From CAZMCH01 sp964564735 (GTDB lineage Bacteria; Poribacteria; DTPJ01), in assembly GCA_964564735.1 (NCBI GenBank), contig CAZMCH010000094.1, forward strand, positions 1-16,019: a stretch of 16,019 nucleotides of DNA, read 5' to 3'. This document shows positions 7,651-15,053 of the stretch, one piece after another (position 1 is the first letter of the stretch; every line of letters begins with the position of its first letter). The position numbers and the translations under genes were made by a program. The notes beneath the pieces were generated by a model. The model was given only the letters and a program-made list of their open reading frames with translations. It ran no database searches and had not been told where the DNA came from.

Positions 7651-8456
7651 ATGGATATTACAAGGGTATCTGCTTGCACTTATGCAATGAGGGGAAATAG
7701 CTATAATAATGCACTTCGTATTGTTGCAGAAGCAGGATTTAAGAAGGCTGATCTTTGGGGCGGAATGCCCCATTTTTCCATTAATGGTGCAGAATATGAT
7801 ATTGATGATCTTGTTAAAGCAACAAAGAAGTATAACGTAAAGATCGCTAATATTGGTACTTATTGTGGTCGTAGATTCTCCAGCACTTATGAAGATGAGA
7901 TTGAGGAAGAAATTACAGATACTTTCAGAACAATTGACATTGCTTATATGCTAGGGGCAAGATCAATTAGAGTTGTTCCTGGAAATGGACTGAGGTCAAC
8001 TATTGATAAGATTGTGCCATATTTCAAGGTTTGTGCAGAATATGCCGAATCAAAAAGCGTTTATATGGGATTTGAGAATCATGGTGGAGAAATCTCTGGA
8101 AATCCAGAAGTTTGCGCTGAATTATCAGAAAAANNNNNNNNNNAATTGGCTCAAAGTTTTTCGGCGTTCTTTATGAACCATGTAACCTGATGCACGCAGG
8201 CGTTGATTACAAGAAGGCTTTTTCTGCATTTTCGCAATATATAACTCATGTCCATATCAAAGACGGTAAGGCACAATCGGGCGGAAAGTTCAAGGCAACA
8301 ATGTTAGGCGATGGTGAAATTGATGTTAAATGGGTCATAGAAAATTTAAATAATACTGGATATAATGGCGATTTTGCGTTAGAATATGAAGTCAATGAAA
8401 TTGAGCCTGTTGAAACAGGATTAAAAAAATGGTATGAATATTATAAAAAGCTATAA
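7651..8456 (+). CDS. Sugar phosphate isomerase/epimerase (AP-endonuclease-2 TIM barrel), interrupted by an assembly gap
   Basis: A xylose-isomerase-like TIM-barrel protein, about 270 residues when rejoined. The first part has the fold's usual rhythm (ALRIVAEAGFKKADLWGG, LGARSIRVVPGNG, MGFENHGGEISG with a likely metal-ligand Glu). Ten N at 8134-8143 interrupt it. After the gap the matching frame is open from 8144 (IGSKFFGVLYEPCNLMHAG, then HVHIKDGK and MLGDGEID), the expected second half, ending at the TAA at 8454-8456. The frame changes by one across the N run, so the real gap is not 10 bases long; it must leave remainder 2 on division by 3. The biological gene is probably intact. A GGGGG ribosome binding site lies at 7639-7643. 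The place between the MttB and corrinoid genes suggests it acts on the same substrate, after or before demethylation. Confidence 0.8.
8134..8143. other. Scaffold gap of 10 N
   Basis: A run of ten undetermined bases within the isomerase gene, the length conventionally used as a placeholder. Frame analysis of the two halves shows the true gap length must be 2 modulo 3. Confidence 0.95.
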
Positions 8457-8471
8457 ATCTAGGAGGTAGTC

Positions 8472-9104
8472 ATGGCTGATCTATCAGCAATATCAGAAAA
8501 TGTTGTAAATGGAAATGCAGAGGTAGTATCAGAATTGGTAAAAAAATCCCTTGATGAAGGAATAAATGCGCTAACTATATTAAATGATGGTCTTATAAAG
8601 GGCATGGACGTTATAGGTGAAAAGTTTAAGAATTATGAAGTCTATTTGCCGGGGTTAATTGTATCTGCAAGGGCAATGAAGGCTGGACTCGCTATATTGA
8701 AGCCAAGCCTATCGTCATCTGTGGATGTTTCACCAATCAAAATAGCCATTGGCACTGTTCAGGGGGATACGCATGATATAGGGAAAAATATTGTTTCTGC
8801 AATGCTTGAGGGTGCAGGCTTTCAGGTTCGCGATCTTGGCTTTGATGTTTCACCAGAGGCGTTTGTTTCTGAAATAAAAGAAGGTGGAGCGCAGGTTGTC
8901 GGCATGTCTGCACTTGTAACAACCAATATGTTGTCAATGAAAGAAACGATTGAGGCGATAGTTGAGGCTGGTGTTCGAGAGCAAGTGAAAATTATCATTG
9001 GTGGCGCACCTGTAACACAGGAATACGCCGATAAAATAGGCGCAGATGGCTATGCTGATGATGCTGTTGGTGCAGTTGAGCTTGTGAGAAAGCTTTTCAA
9101 ATAG
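8472..9104 (+). CDS. Methyltransferase-associated corrinoid (cobalamin-binding) protein
   Basis: A 210-residue methyl carrier of the MtaC/MtbC/MttC type. Residues 1-85 are the helical Met-synthase-cap-like domain (VSELVKKSLDEGINALTILNDGLIKGMDVIGEKF...YLPGLIVSARAMK). Residues 88-210 are the B12-binding Rossmann domain with Asp99-x-His101-x-x-Gly104 (GDTHDIGKN), whose His is the lower axial cobalt ligand, then GMSALVTTNM and IIIGGAPV, which hold the nucleotide tail. In the family the cobalt cycles between Co(I) and methyl-Co(III), taking methyl from a substrate-specific methyltransferase and handing it on. The start has a strong AGGAGG site 6 nt upstream. Lying two genes after the MttB homologue and 12 nt before a UroD-family gene, it is the obvious partner of both. 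No RamA-type reactivase is in the window. Confidence 0.92.
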   Translation: MADLSAISENVVNGNAEVVSELVKKSLDEGINALTILNDGLIKGMDVIGEKFKNYEVYLPGLIVSARAMKAGLAILKPSLSSSVDVSPIKIAIGTVQGDTHDIGKNIVSAMLEGAGFQVRDLGFDVSPEAFVSEIKEGGAQVVGMSALVTTNMLSMKETIEAIVEAGVREQVKIIIGGAPVTQEYADKIGADGYADDAVGAVELVRKLFK

Positions 9105-9115
9105 GAGAATCCAAA

Positions 9116-10198
9116 ATGGCTATGACAAGACGAGAAAACGCTCTTGCTTTGATGAATCATAATAATCCAGAATGGATTTTATATAATATATCATATACAC
9201 CTGATCTGCATAGGAGAGTCCAAGAGCAATTAAAGGTTGCAGATACTCTACATCAACACAATTTTCCCGGTGGAGGCATAAGCGCACCTTATACGCCAAA
9301 GGAATTTAAGCCTGACTTCACCAAATATTTTACTGATATGAAATTACCAGAGGGATTTTATATAGACGGATGGGGTATTGGGCATATACCAAGCTCAAAA
9401 TATCATTTTGATAAATATATATTCCCTATGCGCAACTTTAAAAGCCCAAAGGATGTTGAGGAATACCCATTTCCACCTGATCCGCCTTATGAGGATGAGG
9501 AATATCTTAATGGCTTAAAGAAATCCGCTGATGAGGTTAAAGCGAAGGACTTGCTTGCTGTTTCGCATGTTAGCTCAATTTTTGAATTGGCTTGGTATTT
9601 AAGAGGCATGGATAATCTTCTTGCAGATTTTGTATTGAATGAGGACTTGGCTTCAGCATTGCTAGATACAATCACAGAAAGGGCAGTCAAACAAGCCAGA
9701 GCAGCAGGTATTGCAGGAGTTGATTTTCTTGGCACAGGTGATGATGTTGGTATGCAACAACGAATGATTATGTCCCCTGATGAATGGCGCAAGTGGCTGA
9801 AACCACGCTTTGCAAAGGTTCTCTCTGCTGCAAAAGAGCATAAGCCCGATATGCACGTAAAGTATCACAGCGACGGATTTATAGAGCCGATAATTCCTGA
9901 TTTAATCGAAATTGGCGTTACTATACTTAATCCCGTACAGCCTGAATGCATGGATCCAGTAAAACTCAAAAAGCAATATGGCGATAGGTTATCATTTGAC
10001 GGCACAATAGGCATACAAACAACAATGCCCTTTGGAACGCCTGATGATGTGAAAAATGAAGTAAAACACATGATTGATACTGTCGGCAAGGGTGGTGGAT
10101 TGATAATTGCGCCAACACACGTTCTTGAGCCAGAAGTGCCAGTCGAAAATATAAAAGCCTTCCTTGAGGCTGTTGACGAATATGGTCATTATATCTAG
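9116..10198 (+). CDS. Second UroD-family methyltransferase-like protein, zinc Cys replaced by Asp
   Basis: A 360-residue UroD-superfamily protein. Marks are MTRRENALALMNHNNPEW at the N-terminus, FLGTGDDVGMQQRMIMSPDEWRKWLKPRF (204-232) and NPVQPECMDP (272-281). Where MtaA-like enzymes have His-x-Cys as zinc ligands this protein has KYHSDGFI, His251-x-Asp253. Many UroD paralogues in Planctomycetes-like genomes show this form; whether it binds metal or transfers methyl is not known. The C-terminal GGGLIIAPTHVLEPEVPVENI matches the family's end. It is 12 nt downstream of the corrinoid gene with a GGAG site, so it is very likely in the same operon. It could be the methyl-accepting partner, a second substrate-specific enzyme, or a regulator-like paralogue. 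Confidence 0.75.
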   Translation: MAMTRRENALALMNHNNPEWILYNISYTPDLHRRVQEQLKVADTLHQHNFPGGGISAPYTPKEFKPDFTKYFTDMKLPEGFYIDGWGIGHIPSSKYHFDKYIFPMRNFKSPKDVEEYPFPPDPPYEDEEYLNGLKKSADEVKAKDLLAVSHVSSIFELAWYLRGMDNLLADFVLNEDLASALLDTITERAVKQARAAGIAGVDFLGTGDDVGMQQRMIMSPDEWRKWLKPRFAKVLSAAKEHKPDMHVKYHSDGFIEPIIPDLIEIGVTILNPVQPECMDPVKLKKQYGDRLSFDGTIGIQTTMPFGTPDDVKNEVKHMIDTVGKGGGLIIAPTHVLEPEVPVENIKAFLEAVDEYGHYI

Positions 10199-10276
10199 TG
10201 TCATTTTGATATCCCAGCGTTTATGTTTTAGCTATCGCGTCGCATGGCTGGAATCAAGTTAAAAAGAGGATCTCAG

Positions 10277-10554
10277 GTGAGTAGATATAATTATGACGAA
10301 TATTTGAAAGACATACAAAAAATCTTTCCACAGATTCATCAACAGAGCATACTTATCGTTCTGCATTAAAAATGTTGATTGAATCTTTTGATAAAAGTTT
10401 GCACGTTATTAGTGAACCCTATCGGATAGAATGTGGCTCACCTGACTATATTATCATGCGTAATAGCGTTCTTGTTGGCTATATTGAGGCAAAGGGCATC
10501 GGAACTAACCAAAATAAAGAGGAACGTTCCGATCAGATGAAAAAGATTGACTGA
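10277..10554 (+). pseudogene. Truncated, frameshifted N-terminus of a restriction-modification protein
   Basis: The remnant begins at a GTG at 10277 behind AGAGGA (SRYNYDEYLKDIQKIF), breaks frame near 10328-10334, and continues one frame over as TDSSTEHTYRSALKMLIESF...ISEPYRIECGSPDYII...GYIEAKGIG up to a TGA at 10552-10554. The run 'TEHTYRSALK..IE' followed by 'EP.RIE.G.PDY' and 'GYIEAK' is the conserved start of Type IIG/ISP-like N6-adenine methyltransferase-nucleases. The rest of the protein, usually 900 residues or more, is absent: the stop is followed within 60 nt by hicB. It is a relic left by deletion next to a toxin-antitoxin pair. Confidence 0.65.
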
Positions 10555-10612
10555 TTGATACCATCATGGCCTATTGAATAGAACTAAAAAATTAAAAAGA
10601 AAGAGATATTAT

Positions 10613-10834
10613 ATGGAAAAATTATATTTGCCAATAATTATTGAAATGGATGAGGACGGATACTATATAGTAAGTTGCCCATTATTTAAAGGTTGCCATT
10701 CCTATGGAGAAACTATAGATGAAGCAATGAATAATATAAGTGAAGTTATAGATATGTGCCTTGAGGAAACAAAACCAGAAGAACTTAATAAGTTTATTGG
10801 TTTTAGAGAGATGGAAGTAATTCAAAATGCCTAA
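10613..10834 (+). CDS. hicB: HicB-family antitoxin (short form)
   Basis: A 73-residue HicB protein: IIIEMDEDGYYIVSCPLFKGCHSYGETIDEAMNNISEVIDM is the partially degraded RNase H-like fold of HicB antitoxins, which in the family bind and block HicA. The common C-terminal HTH or RHH DNA-binding domain is absent, so autoregulation is probably weak or depends on another protein. The ATG at 10613 is preferred over one at 10574 because the extra residues are only a lysine-rich lead and AAGAGA lies 7 nt upstream. It overlaps hicA by 8 nt, giving coupled translation with antitoxin first, the reverse of the order in Escherichia coli. Confidence 0.85.
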   Translation: MEKLYLPIIIEMDEDGYYIVSCPLFKGCHSYGETIDEAMNNISEVIDMCLEETKPEELNKFIGFREMEVIQNA

Positions 10835-11063
10835 ACTCCCTGTTGTTAGTGGCAAAGATTTTATAAAGTTTCTAGAATCAATCAGTTTCAATGTTATAAA
10901 CACGAAAGGTTCACATGTCAGGTTAAAAGCGGAAGATGGAAGACTAACAACAATTCCAGTGCATAGAAATAAGCCAATACCCAAAGGCTTATTACGAAAG
11001 ATAATCAGGGATGACCCTGAAATAACATTAGATGAATTTCTCCAATTATACTCAAAATATTAA
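10827..11063 (+). CDS. hicA: HicA-family mRNA interferase toxin
   Basis: A 78-residue HicA toxin with the double-stranded-RNA-binding-like fold: LPVVSGKDFIKFLESISFNVINTKGSHVRL. The catalytic His is His30 in the KGSHVRL motif, followed by TTIPVHRNKPIPKGLLRKIIRD, the family's usual end. It cleaves mRNA when free of HicB. Length is complete and all signature residues are present, so it should be active. Its ATG lies inside the last codons of hicB, with GGAAG about 10 nt upstream. It is followed after 8 nt by the membrane-protein gene, so hicBA transcription could read into that gene. Confidence 0.88.
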   Translation: MPKLPVVSGKDFIKFLESISFNVINTKGSHVRLKAEDGRLTTIPVHRNKPIPKGLLRKIIRDDPEITLDEFLQLYSKY

Positions 11064-11071
11064 GGAATAGA

Positions 11072-12991
11072 ATGGCAATACAACAAAAAAATCGTTTATT
11101 AAGACCAATTATTATCGGGATTATACTTGGCATACTAAACTGCTTTTGGATCGTATATTCAGAAGCGATATGGTTTACGGTTCACATAACAGTTATATCG
11201 CTGTTTTTTAATTCTGTTTTTGTCATATTCTTTGTTGTTCTTTTCAACTTTATTCTGAGAAAGTATACGCCAAAATATAGCATGAGTAATTCAGAGATAT
11301 TGATCATTTATGTTATGATCAATATGTCATCTGGAATGGCAGCACATGGATTGATGCAATTACTATTGCCAATAATGGGACATGCCTTCTGGTATGCAAC
11401 GCCAGAAAATGATTGGGCAGACCTTTTTCATCGCTATTTACCAAATTGGCTTACAGTTCAGGATAAAGACGCATTAAAAGATCACTATACAGGATATTCC
11501 ACTTTTTATACAATGGCTCATCTTAAAGCATGGATTATTCCTGTAATGTTCTGGACAGCGTTTATATTTATCTTTACATTCTTGATGATATGTATAAACT
11601 CGATAGTCCGAAAGCAGTGGGTAGAAAAAGAAAAACTTGCATATCCTATAATTCAATTACCTTATGAGATGATCGATCAATCTTCAAGTTTCTTTCGTAA
11701 TAAGCTAATGTGGATTGGCTTCGGCATTGCAGGAGCGTTGGATTTAATGAATGGATTACATGCTTTGATCCCATCTATGCCATACATACATCTGAAACTA
11801 ACAAATATCGGCAGCTATTTTGTATCAAAACCTTGGAATGCTGTTGGTTGGCTACCAATATCATTTTATCCTTTTGTTATAGGACTTGCCTTTTTTATTC
11901 CTCTTGATCTTTCGTTTTCAATGTGGTTTTTCTACCTATTTTGGAAAGCTCAGAGGATATTATGGTCAGTAGCCGGCTTCTCTAGCACAGGAGGTTCTTT
12001 TTCAGGCTATAAGAGCATTATCGAGCAGTCCTCAGGAGCATATATAGCCTTATTTGTCGTAGCATTGTGGGCAAGCAGAAAGCATCTTTGGCTTGTAATT
12101 AAGAAAATATTTGGAATCAAAAACGCCATTGATGATTCTGATGAGCCAATGTCTTATAGAACAGCGACTATGGGGCTAATTATAGGAAGCATATTATTAA
12201 CCGTATTTTGCTATCAGGCGGGTATGTCTATATGGGTCGCTGTAATATTTTTTGTTGTCTATTATGCAATTATAACATCAATTACAAGAATGAGAGCAGA
12301 AATGGGTGTTCCAGTCCACGATATGCACAATGGCGGTCCCGATCTTCTGATGACTGACCTTATCGGAACAAGGATTTTGGGACCTCAAAACGTTTCAATA
12401 CTATCTCTTTTTTGGTTTTTTAATAGAGCACATTATAGCGATATTATGCCTCATCAGCTAGAAGGATATAAACTTGCAGAAAAGACAAACACTAGAAACA
12501 AACATCTTCTTATAGCAATGTTAGTATCATTATTTGTTGGTATATTGGCCACTTTTTGGGCATTTTTGCACTTTTCTCATAAAGTCGGTATGGCAGGTAG
12601 AGTTGAATGGTTCGGCTGGGAGCCATATAATAGACTACAAAACTGGATTAGCAATCCATCCAAGCCAGACTATTCAACAGGTTTATTTCTCAGTATTGGC
12701 TTTGTAACAACGCTATTTTTTACATTTATGCGCAATAGATTTATATGGTGGCCACTACATCCTGCAGGATATGCAGTATCAAATAGCTGGGGTCTTGATG
12801 TGACATGGTTCCCAATATTACTCAGCTTTATTATAAAATCCTTCATACTCAAATTTGGTGGATTAAAGGCTCATAGACAAGTGATGCCATTATTTGCAGG
12901 GCTAATACTTGGTGAGTTTGTTATTGGTAGTATTTGGTCAGTAATTGGCTCATTAACAGGTCTTCGCACCTATGCTTTCTGGGTTTATTAA
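11072..12991 (+). CDS. DUF6785-like polytopic membrane protein, putative transporter
   Basis: A 639-residue inner-membrane protein with about 12-14 hydrophobic segments, for example at residues 10-30, 38-62, 150-175, 212-232, 258-280, 326-345 and 370-405. The loop WADLFHRYLPNWL..QDKDAL..HYTGYS (112-142), the motif IVRKQWVEKEKLAYPIIQLPYEM (178-200), and TRMRAEMGVPVHDMHNGGPD after the mid-protein helices match the DUF6785/DUF6784 family as I remember it. That family is abundant in Planctomycetes, Lentisphaerae and other groups rich in UroD and MttB paralogues and has no assigned substrate; it somewhat resembles oligopeptide-type permeases. AAGGAA precedes the ATG. Neighbouring dehydrogenases and methyltransferases suggest import of the operon's substrate, which is inference. 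Confidence 0.7.
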   Translation: MAIQQKNRLLRPIIIGIILGILNCFWIVYSEAIWFTVHITVISLFFNSVFVIFFVVLFNFILRKYTPKYSMSNSEILIIYVMINMSSGMAAHGLMQLLLPIMGHAFWYATPENDWADLFHRYLPNWLTVQDKDALKDHYTGYSTFYTMAHLKAWIIPVMFWTAFIFIFTFLMICINSIVRKQWVEKEKLAYPIIQLPYEMIDQSSSFFRNKLMWIGFGIAGALDLMNGLHALIPSMPYIHLKLTNIGSYFVSKPWNAVGWLPISFYPFVIGLAFFIPLDLSFSMWFFYLFWKAQRILWSVAGFSSTGGSFSGYKSIIEQSSGAYIALFVVALWASRKHLWLVIKKIFGIKNAIDDSDEPMSYRTATMGLIIGSILLTVFCYQAGMSIWVAVIFFVVYYAIITSITRMRAEMGVPVHDMHNGGPDLLMTDLIGTRILGPQNVSILSLFWFFNRAHYSDIMPHQLEGYKLAEKTNTRNKHLLIAMLVSLFVGILATFWAFLHFSHKVGMAGRVEWFGWEPYNRLQNWISNPSKPDYSTGLFLSIGFVTTLFFTFMRNRFIWWPLHPAGYAVSNSWGLDVTWFPILLSFIIKSFILKFGGLKAHRQVMPLFAGLILGEFVIGSIWSVIGSLTGLRTYAFWVY

Positions 12992-13029
12992 TAGAGTATA
13001 TTGATTTTCAATAGAGAAATATAAAAACT

Positions 13030-13788
13030 ATGCAAAGATTCAAAGAAAAAGTCGTTGTTGTTACAGGTTCTACACATCGCATCGGAAAAGGTATTGCAGA
13101 ACGCTTTGCACGTGAAGGGGCATTCGTCGTTGTCAATGGTGCAAGTTTACAAGATAGAGTTCAACATGCAGTAGATGATATAAAAGCCAAAGGCGGAAAT
13201 GCTATAGGCGTTCTTGCGGATGTATCTAATACTGAAGATGTGAAAAGATTATTTGATAAGACTTTAGATACTTTTGGAACAGTTGACATTTTGGTTAATA
13301 ACGCAGGTCTTGTGAACACATACAAGCCATTTCTTGAAACTAATGAAAATGATTGGAATCGCATAATAGCGGTCAATCTAAAAGGGATTATTGCTTGCGC
13401 ACATCGTTCTGCAACCATTATGAAGGAACATAATCATGGTGGATCAATAATAAATATAAGCAGTGTCGGTGCGCCAAGAGGTCATTTTAATAACGTTGTT
13501 TATGATTCTACAAAAGGGGCAGTTGAATCTGCCACTCGTTCCATGTCTCTTGATCTTGCTCAATATAAGATCAGAGTTAATTGTGTTGGTCCCGGTGCTA
13601 CTGTTGACATGGATGACCGAACTGAGCCACCACCTATACACTGGCTTCCAATACCACGTGCAGGAACCCCTGATGATATAGCCTCAATGGTTGCTTTTCT
13701 TGCATCTGACGAAGCTTCATACATTACTGGACAAGTTTTCTATGTGGATGGAGGCATGTTGGCTCAACTCAATACACCGAGACGGTAA
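13030..13788 (+). CDS. Short-chain dehydrogenase/reductase (SDR)
   Basis: A 252-residue classical SDR. The NAD(P)-binding motif is TGSTHRIG (12-19), with Arg in place of the usual Gly before Ile-Gly. NNAG is at 90-93, the catalytic Ser is in NISSVG (144-145), and Tyr158-x-x-x-Lys162 is in YDSTK. The C-terminal VNCVGPGAT, RAGTPDDIASMVAFLASDEASYITGQ and VDGG complete the family. Such enzymes oxidise or reduce alcohols, often sugars or polyols, with NAD(P). The gene starts 38 nt after the membrane protein; the ribosome binding site (AGAGAAA) is weak. A small 6-bp hairpin (TATTGA...TCAATA, 12999-13013) lies just upstream. It probably oxidises a polyol or sugar handled by the neighbouring genes; substrate unknown. 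Confidence 0.88.
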   Translation: MQRFKEKVVVVTGSTHRIGKGIAERFAREGAFVVVNGASLQDRVQHAVDDIKAKGGNAIGVLADVSNTEDVKRLFDKTLDTFGTVDILVNNAGLVNTYKPFLETNENDWNRIIAVNLKGIIACAHRSATIMKEHNHGGSIINISSVGAPRGHFNNVVYDSTKGAVESATRSMSLDLAQYKIRVNCVGPGATVDMDDRTEPPPIHWLPIPRAGTPDDIASMVAFLASDEASYITGQVFYVDGGMLAQLNTPRR

Positions 13789-13791
13789 GTG

Positions 13792-13900
13792 GATTAGAAA
13801 GTTCAAAAATTGGAAGATTCAAAGATTGGAGAATTAAAATATAGGCTCAATATTAGAATCTTTCAATCTTGGAATATTCAAATCTTAGAATCTTTTAATC
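13792..13900. repeat. 109-bp imperfect palindrome built of GATTCAAAGATTGGA-like words
   Basis: The intergenic space folds back on itself: 13792-13844 pairs with 13848-13900 at about 39 of 53 positions with no gaps, around a 3-nt centre. Within the left arm a unit of about 15 bp (TTGGAAGATTCAAAG, then ATTGGAGAATTAAAA) is repeated. Such 'AAGATTGGAAGATTC' words look like dispersed genomic repeats. On RNA it would form one long stem between the SDR and Gfo/Idh genes and could terminate, attenuate or protect the transcript. Confidence 0.65.
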
Positions 13901-13921
13901 GTTCGTAACAAGGAGAAAAAA

Positions 13922-14935
13922 ATGTATAAATCAGCGTTTTTGGGCTGTGGAGGACGCGCAAGAGGACATGCACATGCCTATCAATTTGTAAAAAAAGGTA
14001 AAGGCGTTGCGGTATGCGATATGAATGAGGAACGCCTAAACTCATTTAGCAAAGATTATGGAATAGAAAAGAAATATACTGACATCCATGAAATGCTTGA
14101 CAAAGAGAAGCCCGATTTGCTTCATATCGTAACTTTGCCAACTCTCAGAGTGCCTTTAATGACTATTGCTGCTGAACATGAAGTGCCTGTTGCAATAGTT
14201 GAAAAACCCATCGCTATTCAAGGCGAAGATTGGAAACAGCTTGTAGAATTAAATGCGAAATCCAAAACAAAGTTTGTCGTCAATACGCAATTGCATTTCC
14301 ATCCAGATAACTTAATGTTGAAAAAAGATGTCGCAGATGGGAAAATTGGTGAAATAAGGTTTGTTGAGGTTAGCGCGCGATCAACAATACTTGATCAAGG
14401 TGTTCATGTTTTGGAATTAGGTCATTCATATATGGGTTGGCCCAAACCAACTCAGGTCTTTGCTCAGGTATCAGGAGCAAAAAATATTCCTACAGGACAA
14501 CCATCACCAGATACAGCAGAAGCGGCGATATATTTTGATAATGGCGTCAGGATGCAATTATTAAATGGATATTATGCCCCAAAGAGCAATCCAAGCGATT
14601 CTCCATATATGCACAAACGAGTAGCTGTTTATGGAACTAAGGGCTTTGCACATTGGACTATGGTTGGCTGGGAAAGATATACGCCAGAAGGTGGCTATGA
14701 AAGCGGAACGCATGACTACGGTCAGCAAGATACAGTCGCCCAAGCAGGGCTTACAGATGCCGCTTTTGAGTGGCTTGAGGGCAAGCCACATCCAACAAGG
14801 CTTGAAAACTCATTGACGGAATTTAATATAATTCTCGGTGCTTATGTAAGCGCATTAGAACATAGACCCGTTGATCTACCATGTGATCCACCCGATAATC
14901 TCATGGATAAGCTCAAAGCTATGCTAGAAGGCTAA
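13922..14935 (+). CDS. Gfo/Idh/MocA-family NAD(P)-dependent oxidoreductase
   Basis: A 337-residue sugar or cyclitol dehydrogenase-like protein. The N-terminal Rossmann domain has GCGGRARGHAHAY (8-20), a variant of GxGxxG, and the cofactor-contacting EKP motif in IVEKPIA (94-96). The C-terminal alpha/beta domain has GKIGEIRFVEVSAR and LDQGVHVLELGHSYMG, with the family's catalytic-region His. Members oxidise inositols, glucose-fructose, 1,5-anhydro sugars and similar polyols. Length is standard. A strong AAGGAG site lies 6 nt before the ATG. It is followed by an isomerase gene, a common pairing in myo-inositol-like and uronate catabolism, but the actual substrate is not readable. Confidence 0.88.
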   Translation: MYKSAFLGCGGRARGHAHAYQFVKKGKGVAVCDMNEERLNSFSKDYGIEKKYTDIHEMLDKEKPDLLHIVTLPTLRVPLMTIAAEHEVPVAIVEKPIAIQGEDWKQLVELNAKSKTKFVVNTQLHFHPDNLMLKKDVADGKIGEIRFVEVSARSTILDQGVHVLELGHSYMGWPKPTQVFAQVSGAKNIPTGQPSPDTAEAAIYFDNGVRMQLLNGYYAPKSNPSDSPYMHKRVAVYGTKGFAHWTMVGWERYTPEGGYESGTHDYGQQDTVAQAGLTDAAFEWLEGKPHPTRLENSLTEFNIILGAYVSALEHRPVDLPCDPPDNLMDKLKAMLEG

Positions 14936-14942
14936 AACTTGT

Positions 14943-14995
14943 GAAAAGTGATGCGTAATCAGTGAGCCGTGATCCGTTTTACGCATCACGTTTTA
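14943..14995. repeat. Hairpin-forming intergenic repeat (GTGATGCGTAA ... TTACGCATCAC)
   Basis: An 11-bp perfect inverted repeat at 14948-14958 and 14979-14989, extended outward by AAAA/TTTT after a one-base bulge, encloses a 20-nt loop that contains a further ATCA...TGAT pair. The right arm is followed by a short T run, so on the + strand it could act as a rho-independent terminator for the Gfo/Idh gene. The repeated words GTGATGCGTAA, GTGAGCCGTGATCCG and ACGCATCACG are typical of dispersed intergenic repeats. Confidence 0.6.
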
Positions 14996-15003
14996 CTTCT
15001 TGA

Positions 15004-15030
15004 TCTTGTGTTCTCTGTGCCTCTATGGCA
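15004..15030. repeat. Dispersed 'TTGTGTTCTCTGTGCCTCTATGGC'-type repeat
   Basis: This C/T/G-biased stretch differs from its AT-rich surroundings. It resembles the short 'TTGTGTYCTYTGTGYCTCTGTGG' intergenic repeat that I recall from many metagenomic and Bacteroidetes/candidate-phylum genomes; its function is unknown. It sits between the hairpin repeat and the next ribosome binding site. Confidence 0.4.
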
Positions 15031-15053
15031 AATAATAAAAAAGGTGATAAAAA

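Noticed and set aside
9487..9792. Minus-strand open frames opposite the second UroD gene and other genes
   Set aside because: They are shadows of well-supported + strand genes with no family resemblance or ribosome binding site.
13801..13900. CRISPR array
   Set aside because: The repeats are imperfect, form one palindrome and have no uniform spacers.
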